Notes: generated from the letters alone by a model not told the origin. Numbered from the stretch's first letter, positions 46,419 to 57,709 are shown. The stretch: DNA of 64,000 bases from Anaspis maculata (GCA_949128115.1 OX421967.1:22708635-22772634); one strand, 5' to 3'. Made by a program: numbers and translations.

Positions 46419-46662
46419 CTCCGCAAGCCTCCTTGAAGTCCGTGCAGCAATCCCCCAGCTTCAGGCATGCATGATCGCAGTAGCACGGTTTGTCGTTCAA
46501 ATCCTCGATGATGGCATTCAGCGGAGCCTTTTGCACCACGCACGAGGAGTCGCGGCCCGGACAGCACAGCTTGGCCTCTCGACAGCTGCCACCCAGAGCC
46601 CCCCTGGGGGCCAGCACCACTGCCACCGCCAGCACCACCAAACACCCCGAAAATTTCGACAT
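46419..46662 (-). CDS. first coding exon, secreted somatomedin-B domain protein (SBSPON/RPE-spondin-like)
   Basis: The exon starts at ATG 46662. Residues 1-25 form a signal peptide (MSKFSGCLVVLAVAVVLA, then a short polar end). A somatomedin-B domain follows with ten cysteines in the pattern C..5..CC-GRDSSC...CYCD..C....DCC..F...C, the layout of the SBSPON subfamily, which pairs this domain with a thrombospondin type-1 repeat in secreted matrix proteins. A splice donor GAG/GTAGGT at 46419/46418 ends the exon in phase 1, usual for extracellular modules. Reading on past the donor reaches a stop at 46396. The TSR exon would lie to the left; I could not find it, so the intron is long or the gene is broken. 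GC-rich upstream sequence fits a promoter. Host gene rather than transposon is likely. It lies between the ~2-kb inverted arms. Confidence 0.8.
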
Positions 46663-47045
46663 AATTTTTTTTTCAATTTTTTTCCTTCCGCTAATTTTTT
46701 TTCCAGGTGAAAATTCACTGGGGCTTCAGTTTTCCGCGAAGAGATGCACGGCGAAAAAGTGCGGCGAAAAATACGTGCGTGAGAGTATACGAGTACGTAA
46801 AGTACGGGAGTCGAAGACGAGACCGGGTAGAGCTCAGAGGAGCCGAAAGAGACAGACCTCCGCACGCGCCAAAAGCCCGACGGACAATAACTTGAAAGCT
46901 CGTGCCTCGCACGAAAGAGTCTCTCTCGGTGGTCGGTGGTGTGCTGACGGATCCGGAGCGCGCGACGGCGGCGCCGGCGACTCTCTCGGGGTTGGATACT
47001 GGACGGAAGGCTAAGAGGACCTCAGGAGGACGAGGTGGTAGTTTG
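46663..47045 (-). promoter_or_regulatory. GC/CpG-rich 5' region of the somatomedin-B gene
   Basis: Directly upstream of the start codon there is a T-rich stretch (46665-46700) followed by ~340 bp rich in CpG, unlike the AT-rich surroundings. It probably holds the 5' UTR and promoter. Exact start of transcription cannot be read. Open frames here on both strands (for example 46490-47014, plus) are composition artefacts. Confidence 0.45.
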
Positions 47046-47185
47046 CATTGCCATTTTTTTACAAAAAAAAACTTTCGTGGCATACAGTTATGTATTGATT
47101 CTGCTTACTTTCTTTACTTTTTTAAAACAGGAGTTCGCATAGTCGCATCAGTATACAAGTGGTCCAGGTTTCAGTAAAAGAATTT

Positions 47186-48955
47186 TCAGGGTCGATAGAG
47201 AATTAAACAAGTGAGTATGCCTTCACGTGCGTGAGTGTCAGTAGCGCATTTTTTCAAAGAGGCATATTGTGAACGTAAAGAAATTTGGTTGAAGGAGAAA
47301 CACCATTCCTTGGCCACTTTCTTCATTCGAAACTCATTGTGATATTTTGTTATCAGAATGGGGTACTTGCCAATGAAATAGATTTGGATGAAAATTCTTT
47401 CACTCATCAATATTTTTTTGTTTGAGGGCGGGAGCTGGGAGCGGCGACTAATCAACAGTAGTCTATTCTTTCCCATTTTCAGTTGGCTATCCATATCGCG
47501 AAAGAATTAGATCGCTATGTCTTCGGGTTTATGTTTTCCATTTATCTCTTACTTTGAGAGCAGCGTGTGGGGGTGGCAGCATTTGGTAAAGTAACTGTTG
47601 CACAGTTTGAGTTAGGAGTTTCTAAATGTTTAAGGAAATATGACAGTCAGTGAAAATTGTGAAAGTTGCATTTTTTTGTTTGGGGGCGGGAGCTGGAGGC
47701 GGGAGCTGGAGGCGGCGACTAATCAAAAGTGGCCTATCTCTTCCCATTCTTAGTCAGCTATCTATATAGCGGAACAATTAGATCGCTATGTCTTCAGGGT
47801 TATGTTTTACATTTATCTCTTACTTTGGGGGCGGCGTGTGGGAGCGGCAGAGTTTGGCAAAGAAATTCTACCACAGTTTGAGTTGGAGTTTCTGAATGTT
47901 AGAGGTAACAATGAAATGTAAATTAGTGGAAATTATTCGAAGTTGCACTTTTTTTCTTTTGGGGGTGGAAGTTGGAGGCGGCGTCATATCAAAAGTAGCC
48001 TATTCTTTCTTATTTTTAGTAAGCCATCTATATAGCGAAAGAATTAGATCGTTACGTCTTCGGGTTTATGTTTTTCATTCATCTCTCACTTTGATGGCAG
48101 CGTATGGGGGCGGCAGCATTCGGCAAAGTAATTGTTGCACAGTTTGAGTTGGAAGTTACTAAATGTAAGGTAAATATGACAATCAGTGGAAATTGTGATA
48201 GTTGCATTTTTTTGTTTGGAGGCGGCAGCTGGAGGCGGCGGCTAATTAAAAGTGGCCTATCTTTTTCCAATTTCAGTCAGCTATCAATATAGTGAAAGAA
48301 TTAGATCGCTATGTCTTAAGGTTCATGTTTTACATTTATCTCTTACTTTGGGGGCGGCGTGTAGGAGCGGCAGCGTTCGGCTGAGCAAATGTTGCACAAT
48401 TTGAGTTGGCAGTTCCTAAATGTTTAAGGGAACATCTCAATCAGTAACATTTGTGAAAGTTGCACTTTTTATCGTTTGGGGGCGGAAAAGTAACCAAAAG
48501 TAGCCTATCCTTTCCCATTTTTAGTCAGCTATTTATATACCGAAAGAATCAGATCGCTATGTCTTCGGGTTTATGTTTTTCATTTTAAAGTTATTGGGGG
48601 CAGTTTTTAGCAGTTTTTTCATGTCGGCGGCGCATATTGAAGACGGAATTTTTCCTGGCTTACGTTTATAAGTGGCAACTATGTATTATTCAAAAAATAG
48701 GAACACCAGAGCATCAGGTCTGGTAGAAAGTGCAATATTATGTTATTTCAAGTTTATCGGGGGCGGTTTTCTCTATGTTGGCGGAGCAATATAGACATCC
48801 AATATAGCCTAGCCCTCCTTTGGGAGTGGCAGCTATGTAACAGCGAAAAAATTAGAAAGCTAGGTCGTCTAGTTTGGGAGGAGTTCGAGGAACGGACGGA
48901 CAAAGCGGTTGCAATAGCGATTTTCATCAAGATGGAAAATGCGCTAAAAAGAAGA
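47186..48955 (-). repeat. right arm of the ~2-kb inverted repeat with ~265-bp tandem units
   Basis: Complement of 36996-39048. Units recur near 47515, 47785, 48050, 48310 and 48565, one fewer than on the left, which explains the length difference. The inner end is TAAACAAGTGAGTATGCC (about 47202) and the outer end GGAAAATGCGCTAAAAA (48955). Outside both arms GAAG occurs directly, a possible 4-bp target duplication. Confidence 0.88.
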
Positions 48956-49591
48956 TGATCTGTCCTACAAACTATCGGCCTGATTCTATAAGGGAATGGT
49001 TAATGGATGATCACCGTGCTTACTATCGAATTGCTATGGGTGTCACTAAAATGCAGGTCAGCCGATTTTGCAGGTCAGCAGAAATCGTACCTATACCCCA
49101 TTCACTTGCCTTGTGGAACACATACCTACCCACCCATATGAAAAATCTTGCAGGTTGGCATACCTGCAAGTTGCTGTCACCTTCTCCGAGCGCTCCCAGA
49201 CAATTTTCGTGGTCCTCCAGGTCCTTGGACTTCTGCTGCTGGCGACCAAAGTGAGAAAATTTGCAGGTCGGTGAAAATTCTTGCAGGTCGGCATACAAGC
49301 CGTTGCTGTCACCTTCTCCGAGCGCTCCCAGACAATTTTCGTGGTCCTCCAGGTTCTTGGACTTTTACTGCTGGCGATCAAAATCAAGGCAATTTTCACC
49401 GACCTGCAAAATTCCTGCACTTTGATCGCCAGCAGCAAATGTCCAAGGACCTGGAGGACCACGAAAATTGTCTGGAAGTGCTCGGAGAAGGAGACAGCAA
49501 CGGCCTGTATGCCGACCTGCAAGAATTTTTGCCGACCTGCAAAAATTTCCTCACTTTGATTGCCAGCAGCAAACGTCCAAGGACCTGGAGG

Positions 49592-49952
49592 CAGAGGCGT
49601 ATCTACGGGGGGGCAAGTGGGGCACGTGCCATGGGCGCACTTTGATCCTTGGGCGCAAATGAGAGGAAAAGATAAAAATGAAAAATGAAAACATTGAATA
49701 ATGTATAAATATTTGAACTGTTGAAGAAGGAACATAGAAAAAGGAAAAAACAAAACCAATACATTCAAACAGACGATCAACGTTCGACTTTTTCATCCGA
49801 TCCAGATATAGCCTAATATGGGGGCCCAATTTGTCGCTGGCCCACCTGAATTTTGAAAGAAAACGTCTGCGACGCATTTTCCAAGGTTCCTTTTCCGGGG
49901 GCGCACTTTTCATGTTTTGCCCTAGGCGCGATTTACCCTAGATACGCCACTG
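49592..49952. mobile_element. hAT MITE, TSD CCTGGAGG
   Basis: Ends CAGAGGCGTATCTACGGG and (complement) CAGTGGCGTATCTAGGG, the classic hAT form. CCTGGAGG is duplicated at 49584-49591 and 49953-49960. Neighbouring minisatellite units supply the empty site CCTGGAGGACCACG. 361 bp, no transposase. Confidence 0.93.
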
Positions 49953-50116
49953 CCTGGAGGACCACGAAAATTGTCTGGGAGTGCTCGGGGAAGGTGACAG
50001 AAACGGCCTGTATGCCGACCTGCAGAAATTTTTACCGACTTGCCAAATTTTCTCGCTTTGATCGCTAGCAGCAAACGTTCAAGGACCTGGAGAACCACGA
50101 AAATTGTCTGGCAGTG

Positions 50117-51876
50117 TGCTACCCTCTCCCGACCTTTTTGGCTGGGTTTTCCGGCTGGGCCGGCAGGGCGGGAATTGTTGAGCTTTCCCGGTGCAAAGAG
50201 CCCTGGCCCCTTATGGCTAGTCAGAATTCGCAGAGCATTGAGACCTTTGCGTGGTCGCTTCGAGGCGGCCGCAGACCCCAGGGAAAAGAATGAACGGCAA
50301 TTGTTTATGACGGTTGGGTGCATTTTATTTAGAACAACAAAAAGAAACTTTGAATCTATTACAAATAAACAGTTTGAATCTGTTACAAATAAACAGTTTG
50401 AACTGCCCTCAGGCACAGCACCATGCTCCGCCATGGCGTTTTACTCCGGCCAGGTAAGTTACCCGTGGCGCCACCCGGATGCTTAAGGTGCCCATACACA
50501 CGCATGCAAGTGCTAAGACTTACCTGCACAGGTCTAGGCTCGCATGCAAGTATCAGTGTGTATGTGTCAAAACTGACGGCGCGTTCAGTTCTAGGCACGA
50601 CTCGAAGCGAATCTGTCAACGACTGATTTTTAGAGCAAGTGCGAAGGTGAGTGTGTGTGTGTATGTTCAGATTTCCCTTCGTGCCAAGCCCAGCTGGACA
50701 TATTCTACATATTTTCGTATCACTCAGCGGCAGGATCCCCAAAAATGGCAAGATGGTCCAGGAAGCAAGAAACCGTCCTGAGGGAGTTGATTGAATTATG
50801 TAAATAAAATTATTTTTCGTTCATTTTGACAGCTTTTTAACCTCGTTTTTGACTGAACTGACAAATCTTGACGCACTTGCCTGAATCTCGGCCTGAATAG
50901 TGTGTGGTGAGAAACACGTTTCGAACCTGCGCGCGGACTTACCTGAACGTGCTTGCTCGCGTGCTTGCATGCGTGTGTATGGGCCACTTTAGAGGAGGCC
51001 GTGTTCATGTTGGTGTGTGCAGTGCTTTTCCGGGATCACTGCACCATGACGACACACGGCCCGTGTCCTGAGGGCACACCGCAGTGTTCGACTAAACAAT
51101 ATTATAATTTGAACGGTAATGTGGGAGTCATTCCCCGGCTCTTTTCGACAACATGACGTTAAATTGACTTTGATAATAGAAAAACAAAAGGAAAATGGTA
51201 CTTAGCCAGGCGATACGACTCTTCTGATGACTTCCGCGCCGCTGGCACCAGGCGCCTACAGTTACAAATGAACGGCATGAAACGTGCATGGGGATGACGT
51301 CCATGCCACCGGCTGGAGGAAAAATCCCCGCAAGGCGAAGAACTGGCTTGGGAGTGCGGCCGAGGCGGGCGCGATGAAACTTCAGAGGCCCTGAGGCAAA
51401 TCTCGCCGGCTACGACATTGGACTCGTGGCGAACGACGGGTGATGCGCTTCATTTGGCCCATCTCTGCGCCCCCAGATGGATTGTGGCGATGCATATTAG
51501 ACGAACGTGTACGGTGCAGACGAACGGACGGGTACGGTGCAGATTGAAACAACGGGTACGGGGCGCTCCATTCGGGCTGTATTCATGGGCCCCCCCGGTT
51601 GGACCGTGTCGCCCCAAGGGCGTGCTCCCCACACACAAACTTAGCCGGACATGGCTTGCATTACGGCCCCAGCAACAAAAATTATCGAAATCGGAAAATG
51701 GCTGGCCACGCGGGAAGTGGGTTGGTTTTCACCACTTCCGCTCTCGGTGACAGTTTTCGCTGTCACTCCGCGCGGCAAATTCGAATTACGCCAATCCGAG
51801 GCGCGATATCGCGACCTTCACTCTCTGCTCCCGCACAGGGCAGGGCTCGCCCGACGAAAAAATCAGGACCGTCACA
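50117..51876 (+). mobile_element. LTR-like insertion in the minisatellite, TSD AGTG
   Basis: The unit sequence breaks at 50116 and resumes at 51877, with AGTG at 50113-50116 and 51877-51880. The insert starts TGCTACCC and ends GTCACA, so TG...CA with a 4-bp duplication. AATAAA-containing direct repeats (about 50361-50400) would fit a polyadenylation region. It may be a long solo LTR enlarged by the MITE at 50485-50998. No pol motif was seen. 51400-51700 is GC-rich and open without a domain. Confidence 0.6.
50485..50998. mobile_element. palindromic MITE inside the LTR-like insertion
   Basis: AAGGTGCCCATACACACGCA and the complement TGCGTGTGTATGGGCCACTT form the ends. Inner matches include the CATGCAAG and CTTACCTG blocks. 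Flanking TTA/TAG leaves the target duplication unclear. Confidence 0.75.
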
Positions 51877-52617
51877 AGTGCTGGGAGAAGGTGACAGCAA
51901 CGGCCTGTATGCCGACCTGCAAGAATTTTTGCCGACCTGCAAAAATTTTGCACTTTGATTGCCAGCAGCAAATGTCCAAGGACCTGGAGGACCACGAAAA
52001 TTGTCTGGAAGTGCTCGGAGAAGGTGACAGCAACGGCCTGTATGCCGACCTGCAAGAATTTCCGCCGACCTGCAAAATTGTCTCACTTTGATTGCCAGCA
52101 GCAAACGTCCAAGGACCTGGAGGACCACGAAAATTGTCTGGGAGTGCTCGGAGAAGGTGACAGCAATTGCCTGTATACCGACCTGCAGGGAATTTTTGCA
52201 TATGGTTGGGTGGGTATGTATTTCACAAGGCAAGCGAATGAGGTATAGGTACGATTTCTGCTGACCTGCCGGCTTGGCTGACCTGCATTGTAGAATTCCC
52301 CAATTGCTATGACGACAGCCAATAGGAAAACCCGTTGGCCTAGCAATTTCATCGTAAGCAATTACCATAACCATTCCCTTATAGAATCTGGCCATATATA
52401 TCTGAAGCGCATAATAACGGAGCTATAAGCCTTCAAAGTTGAGCAAAAAATGTCGTTATTTCCGAATAACTTTTGAACCATTAGACCGATTAAGACCAGA
52501 TTTTGCACAGATATCCGTCAAATATTCAGTCTAGTATTCAGACTCATGACCTGCTCATGACTCATGTCCGTGACTGAACTAATATGACGATATGACCAAC
52601 CTGTACGGTCAAACATC

Positions 52618-53029
52618 CTGTACCGTCCCTAGGCATGGGCCCGAAGGGCCTATGCCCAGGGCCCCGGCTTTTTTGGGGGCCCCAAGGCCTCCTTAAATTT
52701 CTAAAAGTGAAGACTATTTTTGTAGTAAATGTTGTTCGCATATCCCGTTTACGACGATTATTTAATTATGTCACTTTCTGAGCTGATCGTGGGCCTCCCT
52801 TCACCTCCCAAAAGTCCACGACGCTCCATCCCACTAAACTAATCAAGAAAAGACCGGTTTCCTGTCGAACATTTTGAAAAAGCGCGAAATTTTCATGAAA
52901 AAAGTTTGTTAAATAATAACCTGCGGTGGTGGTGCTCACCTCACTCGTGTGCTTTTTTTCACAAACCTTCATGAGGGGGTCCCTCACTGCCTTGTGCCCG
53001 GGGCCCCATTTGTTCAAAAGACGGCACTG
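52618..53029. mobile_element. hAT MITE, TSD CAAACATC
   Basis: Left end CTGTACCGTCCCTAGGCA and complement of right end CAGTGCCGTCTTTTG. CAAACATC is duplicated at 52610-52617 and 53030-53037. Subterminal GGGCCC/GGGGCCCC blocks are shared by both ends. 412 bp, no transposase. It lies in the left arm of a palindrome. Confidence 0.88.
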
Positions 53030-53278
53030 CAAACATCGTGATGCGGTCTTTCAAAACTAATGAGTATAGACCATTATTCAATGGAAAAGATGTGACATTA
53101 TTGGAATCGCGATGAGCACCCCGGAATAGGTCAAATCAAAAACGATACCTTGCAGGTAATGATTAATTAAAAAATAGTTGGTAATTTGCCCCCTTGAGGG
53201 CATCTTTTTTATTCAGTAATGGTCTCTATTCGTTTTGATGGGCCGCATCATGATGTTTGATCGTCTGAGCATGAGTCC
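53030..53278. repeat. palindrome split at its left end by the hAT MITE
   Basis: CATCGTGATGCGG...GTATAGACCATTATTCAATGG is mirrored by the ATTCAGTAATGGTCTCTATTC...CCGCATCATGATG stretch. The match continues across the hAT MITE to about 52600, so the palindrome is older. Confidence 0.75.
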
Positions 53279-55199
53279 AAATATTCAAAAAAGCTATCAA
53301 CGGGGTAGTAAAAAGCGGACCTTCAAATCAGCCTCAGATGGATGTTTTGATTGGCCCGACAAGCCAATTGCACCTGTCAAATTTGATTCAATATTTCACA
53401 TTGATTTTTGATCGTTGGAATCGTGAGTGGCACCTCAAAATTGGTCTGAAAGGGAGTGCATGGCATTTTTGATACTCTTCAAGGAACTATTACTCCTATT
53501 TTCTGGTTTTTGTTTCAAATAACCACATCATCAACTTCAGAGGACTTGACGTGATCACACACTGATTAAATTCTTCAGCGTCAAATTGAGTATTATTTAT
53601 TGAACATTTTGGGGCCAAACTTTGACGCCCCCTAAAATACCCTCCAATAAAAAATATGCGTGGTTTGCACATCAAACAGCTCAGAACGGCCTGAGGAATG
53701 TGTGTGCCAAATGACACTGCGTCACTCCAAGTTTCTGGCAATTTTACTTCCCCGGCCCACCACCCAACGAGGAGGGAAAGTATTGTGATTGCGCTAAAAA
53801 AAAATTTCGAGATGCAGACGGATATATCCATTTTGAGGTCCCCCAAGACGATTAAGAACATTTTTGGAGTGATGTCTGTCTGTGTGTGTGTCTGTGTGTC
53901 TGTGTGTGTGTCTGTCTTGATCGCAGCGTTGATCTGATCGACTTGAAATTAGGCATGAAAACATTGTTGGTCCCTGGAAAGAGCCTATTAGTTTTTGGTT
54001 GTCATCTGTCAAAGGTAAATGTCACTGTCGAAAAATGAGAGAAGTTATACACCACGGAACTTGACTTGCAATATGTCATTTGAAAGCCCTTGAAAAGCTC
54101 TATTCGTAGCTGTTTGAATTTTTTGTCTATCTGTCATCTGTCAAATTCAAAAAAATGTCAAAGTTCAAAACTTCCTCATTTAATTATTTGAAATCTATCC
54201 GATGGATTGGAACCGAATTTGTGAGGAAGCAACACAACCAAAGAATCAAATCAATGCTGCAGTTGGAGTTTCCCATCATTCACAAGACGGGCGCTATGAA
54301 TTTTCAAAATTTAGCCTGGCCGATTTTAACCAGGTTTGCCTGTTCGGTCGGTCGATTTTTGGCCCATTTAATTTCCTTAGCAACCAAACCGGTAAGTTTT
54401 CGTTACATTGACGTATCTATGTCAAAGTGGCAAAATGGTTATGGATGCAGGCAGATCTCGGTGTGTTTTCTTCTATCGTTTAAGACAACAGTGCACCGGG
54501 GCTCGGGAGCCTTTGTGTCTTCAAGTATCGTTTTGGGAGCTCCGTAAATACCCCCTTGTGTTTTATGTAGCTTTAGCAACTTCAGTATGCCTATCCCGTT
54601 GGGCGTTGACGTTTATACATTCAAGCTGTAATGTGTGCAGTTTCCTTGTATAATTTGGTACCAGGACCTCATTGGGTCTTATTCCTGATGCCGTTCCAAG
54701 CCTTGATGGGGCCCCTACTTGTGACTATCAGATTTTGCCGTTTCAGGACAAAGCGACGCCCGGCATTGTCTCCTTGGGTTGGTTGAAGCCTTATAGGTTC
54801 CTTGGTGTCTACGGATCTCTTTTGGAGCCCCACTGAGCCCCCCTCTCGTTTGGGAATCTGAAGTGCAAATAATAAGAACCTCGATAAGAACTCTGACCCA
54901 GGTATTCAACTCGTGAACCGATTTTCACCAATTTCTGTTTGAACAAGAGCTAACTGGTTCCCAAATATTTTCCAACAATTTTGTTTTCAATTTCCCGAGA
55001 AATTGACTGGACACTGGCTTGATGAATGCATTACTAGAGTGACTCCTCTGTCATTTCACCATGCTCATTCACACTTAATTTTCATTAGATCATTTGGGAA
55101 GGGCTTTTTCAGCACTCAATCAGGCAATACGCAGGGGTTTCTTTGACGTGTTCTTCCCATGTGTGCCTGCCAGCGAATACGTCACTAATATTTTGCGTT
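53279..55199. other. unassigned stretch with a GT/TCTG microsatellite
   Basis: A (TG)n/TCTG run at 53874-53917. Open frames at 53496-53861 (minus) and 54155-54547 (plus) show no domain. No gene is supported. Confidence 0.4.
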
Positions 55200-55590
55200 T
55201 ACTGACAGTTTGACGAGTTTGAAAATTTCTTGTTGTGTCTTGTAAATCAAATTATGTGTTTATTTTGTTGTTGTAAATTTCTGTATTGTCAAATAATTTG
55301 TAATGATTTTCTTGTTTCATTTGTGTTTGTGTTTTGTTCTTTTAATCCATGTCATGTCATTTTGTCACACTGTCAGATAATTGTTGTGAGGTGTTTTGAG
55401 AAAAGAAACAGATTCATTAATAACTTTGCTAACGATTCAAATAAAAACCTCATTTTGCTTGCCTTCATTCGCGTTTCATTAAGAAATTTCAGCCTCATCC
55501 CCAAATTCACATTCTCATCCAGAGTAAGAAATTCACAACGTAGGGAAAAGGTAGACAACGTAGGAAGGGGAGGAGGTAATGACGACTAAG
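55200..55590 (+). repeat. dispersed repeat related to 3640-4260
   Basis: Same block order as the 3.6-4.3-kb region (AGGTGTTTTGAGAAAAG, CCTCATCCCCAAA, CAACGTAGG). 55591-56224 shows no gene. Confidence 0.45.
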
Positions 55591-56238
55591 GCCAAACGTC
55601 GAAAAGTGGGTTACATTATAAAGTCTATACCTATACGTATTTCTTGCTGCAAATGCAGACCTTCCTGCAGACCTGCCAGGAAATTCCTTGTTTTGTCAAT
55701 AATTCTCCAGTGCTTGGCGGGTCTCTTTATCTAAAGCAGGTCAAAGGGTTGGTGCTTCTACTGTGACACCTTGTTTGAAGCCACGGTATCGCAATTTCCA
55801 AATTGAAGCCTCGAAAAATCGAACTCGCTTCAAGAGGTTGAAAATGTTCTCAACTGTCACAAATGTTTCTCAAGTTGCTTTGCTTTATTGCTTATTGACG
55901 AAAATCAAAACCAGGTCGGAAAAATACTCCATTTTCCAATAAAATTAAGAAACTGTAGCAGAATTAGACATTTCAAAATTGGCCTCCCGGACCCTGACGA
56001 GATTGTGTGTCGTCGTGAATTAATTTTCTATGGTTATGGTTCAGATTTAGAAACTTCGAAACAATATCGGTGCTTTCCTTTATTCCTTTTACCACAAAAC
56101 TCACTGATCTGATCTAGGTTAGAGAGAGAAAAAGCGAGAATTCACATGTGCAAAAGTGAGACACTACTAACAACTTAGGTCAGAATACTAAGTTTAGTTT
56201 AGGTGGTCAAAGGAAAGCACCTAATCGGCCTGATTCTA

Positions 56239-56369
56239 CGGGGTGTTTATAAGAAACTGTGATCGCGGCAGGCATGGGTCAGGCCGAAAAACGCAGTAAC
56301 AGGCGCAATTGTAGTGATCGAAAGCGGATTCCAAAGGCGATGCGATCACAGACATTTATAAACACCCGG
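56239..56369 (+). mobile_element. 131-bp MITE, copy 2 (TSD TA)
   Basis: CGGGGTGTTTATAAGAAACT to TTATAAACACCCGG, flanked by TA (56237-56238, 56370-56371). The X copy at 48977 has the empty site CCTGATTCTATAAGGGAATG. Confidence 0.92.
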
Positions 56370-56387
56370 TATAAGGGAATGATTATG

Positions 56388-57010
56388 AATATTTCCCTCA
56401 TACGTCAAAAACGCGATAATTTGGACACAAATTTTGATGATTAATAAGCAATAATCCGAAAGACCATATCGATGATTCAATCGATCTGTCATTGTTTGAA
56501 CACCTACAACTGTCAAACAAACATGATGCGTGTCCAGTGTTACCGTTGGACTCTGGACACTGTATGGGGATGTTCATGCTCATTGCTCAAGCGAGTACTC
56601 AAAGGGACCCAGAGGCACGTGCAAGAAAGTGGAACGATTTGGGATTGCGCAGTTATAATGATTTCACACTTTTGTCGTCAATCTCTGGTTCTCTTTTCTG
56701 TTCTGCGGCTCAGTACAGTTAGGTGCGGGTTATTCATGTAACATCAATTTTATTTGTCGTGTGAAATGAGATTTGAATAATTTGTAGAATGATCCGGGGA
56801 ATATTCTTCCGAATACTCTTGCAATGAAAATGAACCAGATAATTCTGAAAATGCGTGTTGCCATAAGAAAACCGCATTCGTTTGTTTTCTTCTGCTATTC
56901 TGAAGAAGAGCCCTCCCCCTACAAACTCATGCAGTTTTCAGGCAACACGCATTTTTCAGAATTATCGGTAATTTTCATTGCACTCGTGGTATTATACCTA
57001 CCCGAATAAT
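56388..57010 (+). repeat. repeat R, copy 1
   Basis: Matches 58785-59430 inverted at roughly 90%. Its last ~200 bp are palindromic around the GAGCCCTCCCCC block, with TCTGAAAAATGCGTGTTGCC and its complement. An open frame in each copy is short and differs. Confidence 0.8.
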
Positions 57011-57038
57011 CAATAATCACCGTGCTTACGATAAAATA

Positions 57039-57709
57039 GGGTCCTTGCATGCATTTTATATTGAGACGATTACTTCATAAAATCATTCAAAACGTTATCC
57101 ACAATAATTTCCGCCCAAAAAAAAATTCAAAAAAATTGATCCATCCTTTGAATGAAGATCCAAAAACGCGGTCGCTTCTACAATGACCTTGTATGACCAC
57201 GATGACGTCAACCCGAGACTTCTATTTTTCGTTTGTAAGTTTGCAACTTTTTCTTTGCGAGGTTGCAGCCCTGCGCCCTGAAACCCCGCGAAAATTCAAA
57301 TCTTCATTATTTTCCAGACCTATTTCAATTTTGGAGCCGTGAACAGCGCCGTCACCCTTGCTCACGTGTCAGGGCCATCCCCAAGCTCGTGCTGCGCGCT
57401 TTTCAACCTGAATTGAGCGTCAGTCCCACAGACGTCTGAGACGGTGACAGTGAGATTATGTCAAACATTTAAAATTCGTAGTCGCAATAAGTTAGTGTAG
57501 AATCAAGTAGCCCCAGCCCGGGGCACGATGACGTCATCCCGCAGCTGACACATCGGTGCATGGCAGTTGCATGCCTAACAGTTTTTGTGCTCTAAATTTA
57601 CAAAATAAAACAATATATCAAGATTTTCGAAAAACCGTCAGTCTGTGGTGCTATTTGGCTATCAATAAAGCATCATTGGAGGCAATAAAAAAAAAAAGTG
57701 AAAGGACCC
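57039..57709. mobile_element. TIR element, GGGTCCTT ends, TSD TA
   Basis: GGGTCCTTGC and (complement) GGGTCCTTTC, with TA at 57037-57038 and 57710-57711. Removing it joins CGTGCTTACGATAAAATA to TTGCTGGGG, which continues the X-like sequence. TIRs are short. The interior has no transposase. Confidence 0.6.

Larger units (their letters stand above)
49039..52301. mobile_element. foldback element of inverted ~135-bp units, TSD AATTGCTATG
   Basis: AATTGCTATG occurs at 49029-49038 and 52302-52311. Ends share ATGCAGGTCAGCC, GCAGAAATCGTACCTATACC and a CATTC(A/G)CTTGCCTTGTG block, inverted. The interior is a minisatellite of ~134-140-bp units (GACAATTTTCGTGGTCCTCC). Two units run one way (about 49200, 49334) and five the other (about 49451, 49581/49953, 50087, 51978, 52118). 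A 10-bp duplication suggests Mutator-like mobilisation; this is inference. Long open frames inside are repeat artefacts. Confidence 0.8.
48973..52393. mobile_element. palindromic MITE 'X' opened by nested insertions
   Basis: GGCCTGATTCTATAAGGGAA at the left and TTCCCTTATAGAATCTGGCC at the right are its TIRs. The original element is about 148 bp (48973-49038 plus 52312-52393), and everything between is inserted. Related X sequence occurs at about 56225-56385, 57010-57036 and 61137-61245. Confidence 0.75.
56225..57036 (+). mobile_element. X-family MITE copy carrying two insertions
   Basis: TCGGCCTGATTCTA ... TAAGGGAATG at the left and ATCACCGTGCTTACGAT at the right match X at 48973-49030. The 131-bp MITE and repeat R lie inside. 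Confidence 0.6.

Noticed and set aside
46490..47014. 174-codon plus-strand frame opposite the somatomedin-B exon
   Set aside because: Antisense of a real exon and its CpG-rich upstream region; composition artefact.
49091..49780. 229-codon minus-strand frame as a gene
   Set aside because: It is made of the ~135-bp minisatellite units plus part of the hAT MITE; repeated peptide follows the repeat.
51763..52395. 210-codon minus-strand frame as a gene
   Set aside because: Again minisatellite units running into the X MITE end; no independent domain.
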